Part shown: piece by piece, positions 1 to 7,822 of the stretch
Layout of the letters: every line of letters begins with the position of its first letter
How positions within the stretch are numbered: the first letter of the stretch is position 1
Notes under the pieces: model-generated
What the model was told of the DNA's origin: nothing
The model's database searches: none
What the model saw: only the letters and a program-made list of their open reading frames with translations
Translations under genes and position numbers: made by a program
NCBI GenBank assembly: GCA_014379205.1
Contig: JACMME010000306.1
Span: 1 to 46,307 of the forward strand
Length of the DNA: 46,307 bases
From: Gemmatimonadaceae bacterium
GTDB lineage: Bacteria; Gemmatimonadota; Gemmatimonadetes; Gemmatimonadales; Gemmatimonadaceae
Reading direction: 5' to 3'

Positions 1-2
1 CT

Positions 3-317
3 GTTTCATACGAGCCCGTGTTCGCCGCTGTCGAAGAAGTTGACACAGCTGACGCTCAGGGTTCATCGCTTGAGCCCATGGATGCGGATGCGGACCTTGC
101 TGGAGAGCCCCCGGCCAAAAAGCGGGCGCGTGGAGCGCGTGCAGCCTCCAAGCGGCCAGCCGCCAAGCGTCCCAGGAGTCCGGCGCGGAAGACTGCCGCA
201 ACGCCAGACGATTCTGCGAAACCGGCCGCCGCCGCCGGTGAGTCGGGAGCCGCGAAGTCCGCCAAGCGCCGGCGTCCGCGTGCTCGCAAGAAGGTAATTG
301 CGGGGGGCGACGGGTGA
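3..317 (+). CDS. C-terminal tail of a protein cut by the window edge
   Basis: The frame is open from the left edge to a TGA at 315-317, so only the C-terminal part is visible. The first residues (roughly YEPVFAAVEEVD) look like the end of a folded domain. An acidic linker follows, then a long low-complexity tail rich in Ala, Lys, Arg and Pro. Such basic tails are common at the ends of nucleic-acid-binding proteins in high-GC bacteria (helicases, topoisomerase I, histone-like proteins), but nothing here identifies the family. The stop overlaps the GTG start of the DNA glycosylase gene by 4 bp (GTGA), so the two are probably co-transcribed. A GTG at 18 could serve as an internal start, but the reading frame continues upstream of it. 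Confidence 0.55.
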   Translation, partial: VSYEPVFAAVEEVDTADAQGSSLEPMDADADLAGEPPAKKRARGARAASKRPAAKRPRSPARKTAATPDDSAKPAAAAGESGAAKSAKRRRPRARKKVIAGGDG

Positions 318-1015
318 GCACGAGCGCCGTGCGTGCGCCCAAAAGCGCGCAACCGGCGCGGCGTGAAAGTGCTGCTGAGTTTCTACCTCCCGTATTCTAT
401 GATCGCGACACTGAAAGAGTCGCGCGCGACCTGTTGGGTGCGATACTGCTCTGCGAATCACCTGACGGACCCGCGAGCGGCAGGATAGTTGAAACCGAGG
501 CGTATCTTGGTCCCCATGATCCGGCATGTCACGCGGTATTCGGACTGACGCCTCGAACGCAGCATCTATTCGGACCGCCCGGCGTTTCGTACGTGTATCT
601 CATCTACGGCATGCATTGGTGCTTCAATGCGGTGACGCGGGAAGCAGGGCACGGGAGCGCGGTCCTCATTCGCGCTCTCGAGCCAATCGAAGGAATCGCT
701 CTTATGCGGGAGCGTCGAAGACATCCGCAGCGGGATCGTGATCTCTGCAATGGCCCGGGCAAGCTCTGCCAGGCGCTCGGCATCACACGGGCTCACGATG
801 GAGTGTCCCTGTCGGATTCAGCACTCACGATCAGTCGGGGAGAGCGCGTTCCCGACGAAACAGTCGTGGTGACCCCACGCATCGGAATCACACGTGCCGC
901 CGCCTGGCCGCTGAGGTTTTTCGTGGGCGGCAATGCGAACGTCTCCAGAACACCGTCTACCCTTTCGCGGAGTACTCCGGTTATATGCGAAACAGATCGA
1001 TCCTTCTCTCCGTGA
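314..1015 (+). CDS. 3-methyladenine DNA glycosylase (AAG/MPG family)
   Basis: Removes alkylated purines such as 3-methyladenine from DNA in the cytoplasm, the first step of base-excision repair. The 233-residue product has the AAG hallmarks in order: RIVETEAYLGP near residues 57-67 (E60 corresponds to the catalytic Glu of the human enzyme), YVYLIYGMHWCFN near 94-106, ALEPIEG near 120, LCNGPGKLCQALGI near 143-156, and a C-terminal RFFVGGNANVSR. About 25 residues at each end are not typical of the family. The GTG start overlaps the upstream stop by 4 bp, and the last 31 bp overlap the dipeptidase gene, so the natural C-terminus may be slightly ragged. Family assignment is secure; substrate range cannot be read from sequence. 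Confidence 0.93.
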   Translation: MSTSAVRAPKSAQPARRESAAEFLPPVFYDRDTERVARDLLGAILLCESPDGPASGRIVETEAYLGPHDPACHAVFGLTPRTQHLFGPPGVSYVYLIYGMHWCFNAVTREAGHGSAVLIRALEPIEGIALMRERRRHPQRDRDLCNGPGKLCQALGITRAHDGVSLSDSALTISRGERVPDETVVVTPRIGITRAAAWPLRFFVGGNANVSRTPSTLSRSTPVICETDRSFSP

Positions 1016-2259
1016 CCGCCATAGCGTGCGCATCCGGGGGAGGCAACTCAACGCCCACCCTTGATGCCGGAACGCCCAGTACCCTGCAAGGAGTGTCGGA
1101 TCGAGCGATGCGCATCTACAGGGAGTCGTATGTGGTTGACGCGCATAACGACATGCCGTCGAAGATGGCGGATGACGGCTACAATGCGGACGTGCGCCAC
1201 CGGCCTGGATTCGGAAAACAGGAAGGACATACTGACCTTCCGCGCCTCATGGAGTCCGGAATTACGGGGCAGTTCTTCTCGGCGTTTGTCGATGCACCTT
1301 ACGCTTTGACATCGCCGGATTCTTCGCTCGAGCGGGCCCTGCAGCTTGCCGACACCATTCACGCATTTGCAGCCAGGCATCCGGACAAACTGATCTTTGC
1401 GACGACGGCGGCTGATGTGCGGCGCGCGAAGGAAAGTGGCAAAGTCGCTGTATTGATAGGCGTCGAGGGTGGGCACGCCATAGAAAACTCCCTGGAAAAT
1501 CTGCGAGAGCTGCACCGTCGCGGTGTTCGATACATGACGCTCACCTGGAATAACGGCAATCAGTGGTCGGGTGCCGCGTGGGGAGTTAACGGGACTTCCA
1601 CCGGAGGACTTACAGCTTTTGGACGCGACGTCATCCGGGAGATGAACCGGTTGGGAATACTGGTGGATATCTCGCATGTTTCGGACTCGACTTTCTTTGA
1701 CGCCATCGCGGCAAGCAGCCAGCCCGTGATTGCTTCGCACTCGAGCGCTCGCGCATTGCACGAACACCGGCGCAACATGAACGACGAACAGCTGCGCGCC
1801 GTAGCGAAGAACGGTGGAGTTGTGAACGTAAACTTCTACTCGGCGTTCATCGACACGAAATTCGACGCGGCGGTCACGGCAATGGAAGCGCGTCTCACGA
1901 GCGAACGGGAGTCTCTCCGGATGAAATACGCCGGCGATTCCAATCGAGTGGAAGCAGAGCTTCGGACACTGCGCACGTCGGCGTCGGAGGCTCTTCCTGG
2001 CACACCACTGTCGATTTTAGTCGACCACATTGACCATATCGCGAAGGTGGCGGGCGTCGCGCACGTTGGCCTTGGCAGCGATTTCGATGGCGTAAGCGCT
2101 CTACCGGAAGGAATGGAGGACGTGACGCGCCTCCCACGCATCGCGCAGGCGCTTCTGGACCGCGGTTACTCCGAGGACGACGTCAAGAAGGTTCTCGGTG
2201 GGAACATGATGCGGGTGATGGGGCAGGTACTGGACCGGAGAGAAGCGCCGGACAGATAG
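985..2259 (+). CDS. Membrane dipeptidase, peptidase family M19, lipoprotein
   Basis: Zinc dipeptidase of the renal dipeptidase family, predicted to hydrolyse dipeptides outside the inner membrane. The N-terminus MRNRSILLSVTAIAC reads as a lipoprotein signal with Cys15 as lipidation site; Ala at -3 of the lipobox is permissible but not typical. The mature protein shows VVDAHNDMP (H54, D56 metal ligands), GVEGGHAIEN (bridging Glu), DISHVSDSTF and IASHSSARAL (further His ligands), and HVGLGSDFDG. Its 424 residues suit the family. It starts inside the glycosylase gene (31-bp overlap). A heptad repeat begins at the base immediately after its TAG stop. Confidence 0.92.
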   Translation: MRNRSILLSVTAIACASGGGNSTPTLDAGTPSTLQGVSDRAMRIYRESYVVDAHNDMPSKMADDGYNADVRHRPGFGKQEGHTDLPRLMESGITGQFFSAFVDAPYALTSPDSSLERALQLADTIHAFAARHPDKLIFATTAADVRRAKESGKVAVLIGVEGGHAIENSLENLRELHRRGVRYMTLTWNNGNQWSGAAWGVNGTSTGGLTAFGRDVIREMNRLGILVDISHVSDSTFFDAIAASSQPVIASHSSARALHEHRRNMNDEQLRAVAKNGGVVNVNFYSAFIDTKFDAAVTAMEARLTSERESLRMKYAGDSNRVEAELRTLRTSASEALPGTPLSILVDHIDHIAKVAGVAHVGLGSDFDGVSALPEGMEDVTRLPRIAQALLDRGYSEDDVKKVLGGNMMRVMGQVLDRREAPDR

Positions 2260-2385
2260 AATCGGGGATGGGGAATCGGGAATCGGGTCCTCCGGCATAC
2301 CTTCGTAAACACGATCGGCGCGACGATGTTACGCTCGTCGCGCCGATCTCTTTGCTCCGCGATTCCCGATTCCCCATTCCCGATC
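2260..2385. repeat. Inverted pair of heptad arrays filling a convergent intergenic gap
   Basis: The left arm, 2260-2287, is four in-phase 7-bp units: three AATCGGG and, as the second, GATGGGG. The right arm, 2358-2385, is four units of the inverse type: CCCGATT with the variants CGCGATT, CCCCATT and CCCGATC. The variant GATGGGG is matched by CCCCATT at the mirrored place, so the arms could pair over about 28 bp around a 70-bp centre that itself contains a terminator hairpin. The left arm starts 0 nt after the dipeptidase stop; the right arm ends 2 nt from the beta-barrel gene stop. Confidence 0.85.
2313..2348. terminator. Bidirectional terminator hairpin
   Basis: A perfect 14-bp stem (GATCGGCGCGACGA at 2313-2326 with its complement at 2335-2348) and an 8-nt loop sit midway between two convergent genes. 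Neither side has a long T-tract (TCTTTG follows on the plus strand), so intrinsic termination is inferred from position and stem strength. Confidence 0.7.
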
Positions 2386-2387
2386 GG

Positions 2388-3032
2388 TTAGCGTTCTATC
2401 GCGCTCGCTACGTTGACCCGCACGCCCGCTTCCAGAAAGTACGCCGGCCGGCCACTCAACAGGAAGTTGATGTGTGAAGGCTGGTAGCTCGCCTGAACGA
2501 AGGGAGACACGGATCCGAACTGGGTCTGCGCGCCGACCATTGCGATAAACGAAGCGCGGTCCTTGCGATCTTCGATCTCGCCGCGCACAAAGTTCTCCTC
2601 GGAAGGCTCGCTGAAGCTGTCCGTCGGACCCGCTTCACCAATGAAGTTCAGCGTGAAGCCGAGACCGGCGTATGGGCGAAGCGATCCATATTGCTTCGGG
2701 AAGACGAGCCCGCCCGCTGTGAAGCGGCGGAGGTTCTTGACTCCGACACCGAAGGAACCACCCTGGAAATCCGAGACGGACGATGTTTCGTCGAAGAATG
2801 TCTCATCGACGGCGATATACAGGCCAAATCGCTGACGCGTAATCAGCCATTCCGCTCCCACGAGCGGTGCAACCTTGTTATCGACCGTCTCGGTTGAGAA
2901 GGACGCGAGTCCGCCCTTGGCTCCCCAGAACCAGGAATCGGCGAAACCGCGGCGTGCCTGCTGTGCGCCGGCGAGCGCGGGGACGATCAGCATTGCGGCG
3001 AAGGCCGCTACATAAATCCGGAACGAACGCAT
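2388..3032 (-). CDS. Small beta-barrel outer-membrane protein
   Basis: A 214-residue secreted protein. A signal peptide (hydrophobic YVAAFAAMLIVPALAGA, cleavage after AGA before QQARR) is followed by alternating hydrophobic/polar strands with Gly and aromatic residues, such as WFWGAKGGLASFS, RPYAGLGFTLNFIG and SPFVQASYQPSHI. This is the look of an 8- to 10-strand OMP_b-brl-type barrel; no enzymatic motif is seen. It lies 36 bp downstream of the M14 peptidase on the same strand and is probably co-transcribed with it. The C-terminus (VRVNVASAIER) lacks the usual final aromatic residue of BAM substrates, although a Val-rich last strand is present. The function is unknown. Confidence 0.75.
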   Translation of the reverse strand: MRSFRIYVAAFAAMLIVPALAGAQQARRGFADSWFWGAKGGLASFSTETVDNKVAPLVGAEWLITRQRFGLYIAVDETFFDETSSVSDFQGGSFGVGVKNLRRFTAGGLVFPKQYGSLRPYAGLGFTLNFIGEAGPTDSFSEPSEENFVRGEIEDRKDRASFIAMVGAQTQFGSVSPFVQASYQPSHINFLLSGRPAYFLEAGVRVNVASAIER

Positions 3033-3068
3033 AACGAAAGCTCCTCGTGGAATACGAGACGAGCGCGG

Positions 3069-5456
3069 TCATTGCCGGGGTGGCCGTGCACCTCCGCTCG
3101 ACAGCGCGTTGAACAGCATTTTGAACGTACCGTACGACTGGCCGCGGTACTGCGGCCGAAAGCCGAACATCACTACTCTTCCTTTTCCCACCCGGGCCTC
3201 GATCACAGCGGCTTTCCCCGCGATCGATTCCGCTCCCTGCAGAAATCCACTCAGGAGAATGTCCTCTCCCCTTTGCGGATACCGTGCTACCACGCGGACC
3301 GAGCTGTCCTGCGAAACATCGAACGTCACGGAGTTCGTGAAATACGCGGCCGCGGTGTCAGGCATCCCACGTCCCACCGGATGTCGTTTGTCTACAAGCA
3401 ACCGGAAGATCGACCCCGGCGCGTAAAGCTGCGCCTTTCCTCTTGCAACACTGTCAGCCGCTTTCGAGAAGTCATCGTCGTACCAATCATCACGTCGCGG
3501 CGGCACCTTGATCAGCTTCGCTCGAACACCGAGAGCCGTCGTGGCCAGCTCCGATGCCCGGTCGAGCAGAATCAGAGTTCCGCCCAATTCCGTGAAGCTT
3601 TTGAGCTCAGTCACGCCCGCGTCGCCAAGACCGCCGGCGTACCTGGGTGGAACCAGAGAATCCGCCATACCACCAGTCAACTCGCGAAGTCTCATGTCAG
3701 GGACGAGGATCACGTCAAATCGGTCACGAAGACGGCCGGCCTTGACCAGGGAATCGGTGATATTGGTGAACGGTATCCTGAACTGGTCGAACACCCAGCG
3801 AGTCCACCCCTCATCCATGTTGGCTGTCCATGGCTTGTAGATAGCGATTCGCGGAGCCTTTCCCGCAAAGAGCACCGGCTTGTGAACGAATGGCCGGCGG
3901 GGAACGATGGAGGTCTGCACCGATGGACTCATTGGCTCATTGATTTCACTTACTTTCACACCCATCAGAAGCGGTAGAGTCCAGCCAGCGACGTCGTACG
4001 GACGCTCGACGGGACCTCCGGGATATTTCTCCATTTTCGGAAAGCGCTGTGTTTCGAGCAGGTCCTTCGCGTGCGCCCTGTACGGCTGTGACATGCGCAC
4101 CAGGTAAGAGGTTGGGGCATAGCTCGCACCATTCGAGGCCAGTGGAGTTACGAGCCGCTCCACTTCCACGCCTCCGAGCTGCAACACCTCCACCATTCGC
4201 TCGGCGGCCGCGGGATCATGTTGTACCGCGGGGATTACAAACGCGTAAGGCGGTTCTGTCTGGCCAAGCCGGATCTGCTTGCGACCAAGCGCCACGAAGT
4301 TTCGCACGTATGCTTCTCTCTGCTGTGACAGCATCAGCACCAGCGCTTCGGCGGCTATCAACTCGTAGTCCACAATGTCACGCTGCCGCCACCAGCCACC
4401 GGGCCATGGATTGGGGAAGTTGACGCGCCTCTCGTACCTGGGCAGTCCGCGCTCGTGTCCCGTCAGCTCGCTCAATTTCTGCTCGATGGGGGTGGCGATG
4501 TTCACGCTGGCGGCTTCGCTGAGAACCCCAGCCATGTTGTGCCGGGTAGGAGTTGAGCGTGCGCCACCGTGCCACCAGAGATCGTATGTAACCCCGTCCC
4601 CGACACCCAGCTTGCCGCGTGATTCGAGCGCCAGCGACATTTCCGAGCCGATGTGGTTGATCATGCGTACGATGAGTGGATCGACATTGGGATTGATCGG
4701 ATCCACGTGCGGTGGCACCGTGAGACGCATGCCATCGTTGCCCTGCTGATGCACATCGTAGAATACCTCGGGAAACCACTGGCGATACAGCAGATCGGTT
4801 ATAAGCCGGGTCTCCTTCTGTGTAACCATGTACCAGTCGCGATTGTTGTCGTGGCCCACATAAGGGTGATATAGCCACGGCAACGGCCCTCCTTCCCATT
4901 TCGTACCCAGTCCTTCACGGTACCATTTCGTGATCATGTCCTGGCCGTCAGGGTTGGCTGAGGGAATCAGGAGCACGACGGTGTTGGCGAGCGCCCGCTG
5001 CAGAGTGTCGGACGTCGCGAGGCGATAAGCGAGTTCCATCACCATCTGCGATGAGGCGATCTCGGTCGCGTGGATGTTGCACTGAATGACTACGACGCCC
5101 GGTTGAGTCGCAATGAGGCGGGCTTCCTCTGCTGAGCTCAGCTTGCGCGGGTCGGCAAGCTGAGCTTGCGCTGCGCGTATCGCGTCAAGCCTGGCGATGT
5201 TTTCAGGGGACGAGACCGTTACCACTATGAGGGGGCGTCCCTGTGTGGACGGACCGAGTGTGTCCAGCTCGACAGCGTCCGACGCCTGAGCGAGCTTCCC
5301 GAGGTACGATGTTATCTGACTCCAGTCGGCGAGCTTTCGGTCGGCACCGACCTCGAAACCAAGGTGCGACTGGGGGGAAGGCACCGTCTGCGCGGTCGCT
5401 GGGAGCGCCGTGGTGCACAGGAGCACGAGCGCGGGAAGTGTTCCGATTCGGATCAT
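3069..5456 (-). CDS. Secreted zinc carboxypeptidase, family M14, large form
   Basis: Predicted periplasmic or extracellular metallo-carboxypeptidase. The start at 5456 is preferred over an in-frame start at 5501 because a clean signal peptide follows it (MIRIGTLPALVLLCTTALPATAQ). The peptidase domain has HATE at H129/E132 and the third zinc ligand in YDVHQQG (H236), with NPDGQD and NNRDW (substrate carboxylate-binding Asn/Arg) between them. The product is about 795 residues, much longer than a single M14 domain. The C-terminal 350 residues include a segment resembling a glutamine-amidotransferase-like fold (IAIYKPWTANMDEGWTRW, RFDVILVPD), common in this large subgroup of M14 proteins from soil bacteria. 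It is followed on the same strand by the beta-barrel gene. The peptide substrate is unknown. Confidence 0.88.
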   Translation of the reverse strand: MIRIGTLPALVLLCTTALPATAQTVPSPQSHLGFEVGADRKLADWSQITSYLGKLAQASDAVELDTLGPSTQGRPLIVVTVSSPENIARLDAIRAAQAQLADPRKLSSAEEARLIATQPGVVVIQCNIHATEIASSQMVMELAYRLATSDTLQRALANTVVLLIPSANPDGQDMITKWYREGLGTKWEGGPLPWLYHPYVGHDNNRDWYMVTQKETRLITDLLYRQWFPEVFYDVHQQGNDGMRLTVPPHVDPINPNVDPLIVRMINHIGSEMSLALESRGKLGVGDGVTYDLWWHGGARSTPTRHNMAGVLSEAASVNIATPIEQKLSELTGHERGLPRYERRVNFPNPWPGGWWRQRDIVDYELIAAEALVLMLSQQREAYVRNFVALGRKQIRLGQTEPPYAFVIPAVQHDPAAAERMVEVLQLGGVEVERLVTPLASNGASYAPTSYLVRMSQPYRAHAKDLLETQRFPKMEKYPGGPVERPYDVAGWTLPLLMGVKVSEINEPMSPSVQTSIVPRRPFVHKPVLFAGKAPRIAIYKPWTANMDEGWTRWVFDQFRIPFTNITDSLVKAGRLRDRFDVILVPDMRLRELTGGMADSLVPPRYAGGLGDAGVTELKSFTELGGTLILLDRASELATTALGVRAKLIKVPPRRDDWYDDDFSKAADSVARGKAQLYAPGSIFRLLVDKRHPVGRGMPDTAAAYFTNSVTFDVSQDSSVRVVARYPQRGEDILLSGFLQGAESIAGKAAVIEARVGKGRVVMFGFRPQYRGQSYGTFKMLFNALSSGGARPPRQ

Positions 5457-5459
5457 GGA

Positions 5460-5510
5460 AATATTGTGTGATGGCTGGCAGGGAAGCTGCTCGATCACCA
5501 CACTAATATT
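5460..5510. promoter_or_regulatory. Imperfect dyad in the divergent promoter region
   Basis: Between the M14 gene (minus) and the HIRAN gene (plus), AATATTGTGTGATG at 5460-5473 is mirrored by CACCACACTAATATT at 5496-5510. The two ends fit an operator or overlapping AT-rich -10 elements for two divergent promoters in otherwise GC-rich DNA. No recognised regulator box is identified. Confidence 0.35.
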
Positions 5511-5562
5511 AGAACGGCGGTTTTGTTACCCCGTGCCGGCTCCCGGCGGGAAAGGCAGCCCT

Positions 5563-5916
5563 ATGGAAACACCGTCCAGTCCACCGCATGACGAGCACTT
5601 TCGGACGCCGGTCTACGGCACGGTGTTCGGACAGCGTATGGACGTCGTGCATCGCTTGGCGACTAACGACCGCTTGATCCTTGTCCCGGATCCGCCCGGT
5701 ACCGACAATCCATTCGTTTGGGTCCACGCGCGCGGTGGAGATGTTGTGGGGCATTTGCCGGAAAGCATCTCCAACTGGATGGCGCCGTGGATGCTAGACG
5801 GTGGGCGCGCTGCGGCGACAGTCGCGAAAATCGAGAGTGACGATGTGGCGAGCTGGCGGCGACTGATTATCGAGGTGCGTTGCTACGCGGGGGGAGGAGT
5901 GGCGAGCGGGGAGTAG
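5563..5916 (+). CDS. HIRAN-domain protein
   Basis: A 117-residue protein that is almost entirely one HIRAN-like domain. The pattern is VYGTVFGQRMDVVHRLATND, then LILVPDPPGTDNPFVWVHA, then GDVVGHLPESISNWMAPWML, and a final LIIEVRCY strand. This matches the family order: a beta-barrel start, a 'D/NP.D..A' stretch, 'G.iGylp...a..la' and a closing strand. HIRAN domains bind DNA ends in HLTF/Rad5 helicases and also occur alone in bacteria. ATG 5563 was chosen over upstream starts because the domain begins soon after it and AAAGG precedes it. The C-terminal AGGGVASGE is low complexity and runs up to the heptad array 8 bp later. The cellular role is not known. Confidence 0.7.
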   Translation: METPSSPPHDEHFRTPVYGTVFGQRMDVVHRLATNDRLILVPDPPGTDNPFVWVHARGGDVVGHLPESISNWMAPWMLDGGRAAATVAKIESDDVASWRRLIIEVRCYAGGGVASGE

Positions 5917-5924
5917 CAGAAAAG

Positions 5925-6027
5925 CGGGAATCGGGAATCGGGAATGAGACCTGGTACAGAGCGCGGTGGGAGTCGCTCGGCATTTCGTGCTTCGTGCTCA
6001 TTACCGATTTCCGATTCCCGATTACCC
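5925..6027. repeat. Inverted pair of CGGGAAT heptad arrays
   Basis: The left arm is three perfect CGGGAAT units (5925-5945), starting 8 bp after the HIRAN stop. The right arm is four units of the inverse type (6000-6027: ATTACCG, ATTTCCG, then ATTCCCG and ATTACCC). Two more in-phase heptads (CGTGCTT, CGTGCTC) run just before it from 5986. The arms are 54 bp apart. The unit is the same word as at 2260-2385, in a different phase. Confidence 0.8.
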
Positions 6028-6104
6028 TTCCCCAACCCATGCATTTACAAGTGCGGCGAAGCGGGGATAAGAGTGCAGTGGATTGAATGCCGCAGGGGAA
6101 AATT

Positions 6105-6196
6105 GATTGCGGATCGCGGATTAACCCTTTTCGCACTGCGGCCTTCTCACTTCGCGGTTCGGAGTTCGCAGCGTCCGCAATCCGCAATCCGCAGTC
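6105..6196. repeat. Inverted pair of GATTGCG heptad arrays
   Basis: The left arm (6105-6125) has the units GATTGCG, GATCGCG and GATTAAC. The right arm (6176-6196) has CGCAATC twice and then CGCAGTC. Upstream of the right arm, from about 6146, the sequence keeps a seven-base rhythm of TTCGC-containing words (ACTTCGC, GGTTCGG, AGTTCGC). The same words reappear at 42962-42991, which links distant loci. Confidence 0.75.
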
Positions 6197-6226
6197 AACT
6201 TCTCCTGTTCCGGGTTACACGCCTTG

Positions 6227-6409
6227 CTATGGCTCTAGCCCTATACGCTTGAGCAGCCGATTGAAGCGCGGGTCAGGGCGCAAGGATGCAAATGACGGCA
6301 ATACCTTGATCGAGGTCAAGGTTCCTGACCGGTCGACGAACGCACTATCGAGCCACTGGAAGCTTTGATCTTTCTGCCCAAGTCCTGCGTAGGCTGTAGC
6401 GATGCTCAT
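6227..6409 (-). pseudogene. C-terminal remnant of a TPR-type regulatory protein
   Basis: About 60 codons read SIATAYAGLGQKDQSFQWL, then a short linker, then LRPDPRFNRLLKRIGLEP and a stop. This is the characteristic last TPR and tail ('LRsDPRF..Ll.r.Gl') of large proteins that join a Ser/Thr kinase or cyclase domain to C-terminal TPRs, common in Gemmatimonadota and Acidobacteria. Upstream, the same frame runs straight into heptad repeat (VVDPQSAINRL is translated repeat), so the rest of the gene is gone. The fragment lies between two inverted heptad array pairs (6105-6196 and 6436-6538). It is best read as decayed, not as a functional small gene. Confidence 0.65.
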
Positions 6410-6435
6410 AGGCGATACGCTACTGGATAAGCGAT

Positions 6436-6538
6436 TGATGGCGGATTGCGGATCGACAACCGCGCGCACTTCCCATTTCGGGCGTCCAGGCTGGCACTTC
6501 GAAGTTGGCGGGTAGTCCGCAATCCGCAATCCGCCATC
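6436..6538. repeat. Inverted pair of GATTGCG heptad arrays with mirrored variant
   Basis: The left arm (6436-6456) is GATGGCG, GATTGCG and then GATCGAC. The right arm (6518-6538) is CGCAATC twice and then CGCCATC. The variant unit GATGGCG is outermost in both arms, so the order is mirrored. Flanking bases outside the units (GGATA.. and CGAT) are also partly mirrored. The arms are 61 bp apart, and the right arm ends 30 bp from the kbl stop. The centre holds nothing recognisable. Confidence 0.8.
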
Positions 6539-6568
6539 GACTATCCGTCGCCTATAATCGTCCCCTTC

Positions 6569-7768
6569 CTACACCATCCCCAGCTTCCTCCCCACTCTCA
6601 CAAACGCCCCGATCGCATAGTCGATGTCTGTTCTGGTATGCGCCGCGGAGAGTTGGCATCGGATGCGCGCTTGCCCCTGCGGTACAACCGGGAATCCAAA
6701 CCCTGTAACGAATACTCCCTCGTCCAGCATCATATCGCTCATCTGGATCGCGAGCGCTGTCTCCCCTACGATGATCGGTACGATTGGTGTCTCTCCGGCG
6801 AGCGGAGTGAAACCAGCATCGATGATTCCTTCTCGAAAGTACCGAGCATTCTCGTGCAGATTGGCGACTCGCTGCGGATGGTGCTCGATAAATCGAACCG
6901 CCGCGCATGATGAGGCAGCGACCGTAGGAGGAAGTGCGTTCGAGAAAAGCTGTGGGCGGGACCGCTGCGTCAAATGATCCGTGAGAGCGGTGCTCCCAGC
7001 CACGAAGCCGCCCGCCGCGCCACCCAATGCCTTTCCGAGGGTCGAGGTGATAATGTCCACCTCGCCGAGCACCCCAAAATGCTCGGCTGTGCCGCGGCCA
7101 TTCTTGCCGAGAACGCCTGTAGCGTGCGAGTCATCCATGACGACAACCGCGTCGTGCTGTCGCGCTATCTCGAGGATATCGGGTAGCTTGGCGATCGCGC
7201 CTTCCATCGAAAAAATGCCGTCCGTCCATACGAGCTTTCGCCGAGCGCCGCGGTTTGCGTCGAGTTTGGCGCGCAGGTCGTCCATGTCCGAGTGCTTGAA
7301 CACCCCTGTGGTGCACTTTGTAATGGACTTGGCAAGCCGCATGGAGTCGATGATCGATGCATGATTGAGCGCGTCCGAAATGACGAAATCGCCCTCCTGT
7401 ACTATCGTCGCCGTGAGTCCCTCGTTCGCGTTCCACGCGGAAACGTACGTCATGGAGGATTCCGTGCCGACGAAGCGCGCCAACGCCTCCTCCAGCTCGC
7501 GATGGATCGTGAAGGTGCCGCAGATAAAACGCACACTGCCGGTTCCGGCACCGAACCTTGCCAGCGCCTGACGGCCGGCCTCGATCACGCTCGGCTCGTC
7601 AGCCAGGCCGAGGTAGTTGTTGGAGGAGAATATCAGCACCTCGCCGCGCCCTTCCATCAGAACCCTAGCGGCCTGGGGTGAATCCAGATAATTCAGTCGC
7701 TTGTAAACACGATCGTCCTTTAGCTGCTTGATGCCGGACTGCAGCTCCTGCTCGAATCGGATATTCAT
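6569..7768 (-). CDS. kbl: Glycine C-acetyltransferase (2-amino-3-ketobutyrate CoA ligase)
   Basis: PLP enzyme that cleaves 2-amino-3-ketobutyrate with CoA to glycine and acetyl-CoA, the second step of threonine breakdown. The 399 residues match the family length. The family motifs are present: FSSNNYLGLA near 47, GTGSVRFICGT near 75, DALNHASIIDS near 132, the PLP aspartate in VMDDSHATG near 211, and the Schiff-base lysine K246 in STLGKALGG. The alpha-oxoamine synthase relatives (BioF, serine palmitoyltransferase) share these motifs, but the preceding threonine dehydrogenase gene, 54 bp upstream on the same strand, settles the assignment. ATG at 7768 gives the usual N-terminus. Confidence 0.96.
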   Translation of the reverse strand: MNIRFEQELQSGIKQLKDDRVYKRLNYLDSPQAARVLMEGRGEVLIFSSNNYLGLADEPSVIEAGRQALARFGAGTGSVRFICGTFTIHRELEEALARFVGTESSMTYVSAWNANEGLTATIVQEGDFVISDALNHASIIDSMRLAKSITKCTTGVFKHSDMDDLRAKLDANRGARRKLVWTDGIFSMEGAIAKLPDILEIARQHDAVVVMDDSHATGVLGKNGRGTAEHFGVLGEVDIITSTLGKALGGAAGGFVAGSTALTDHLTQRSRPQLFSNALPPTVAASSCAAVRFIEHHPQRVANLHENARYFREGIIDAGFTPLAGETPIVPIIVGETALAIQMSDMMLDEGVFVTGFGFPVVPQGQARIRCQLSAAHTRTDIDYAIGAFVRVGRKLGMV

Positions 7769-7822
7769 TCCGCTCTCGTGTGTGTCAGTTTCTGCTGCCG
7801 TTCCTGGTGCCTCGTGCCTGTG

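Noticed and set aside
3072-3977. 301-codon open frame on the plus strand
   Set aside because: Antisense to the M14 peptidase; composition is that of a reverse-strand shadow in GC-rich DNA and no domain is seen.
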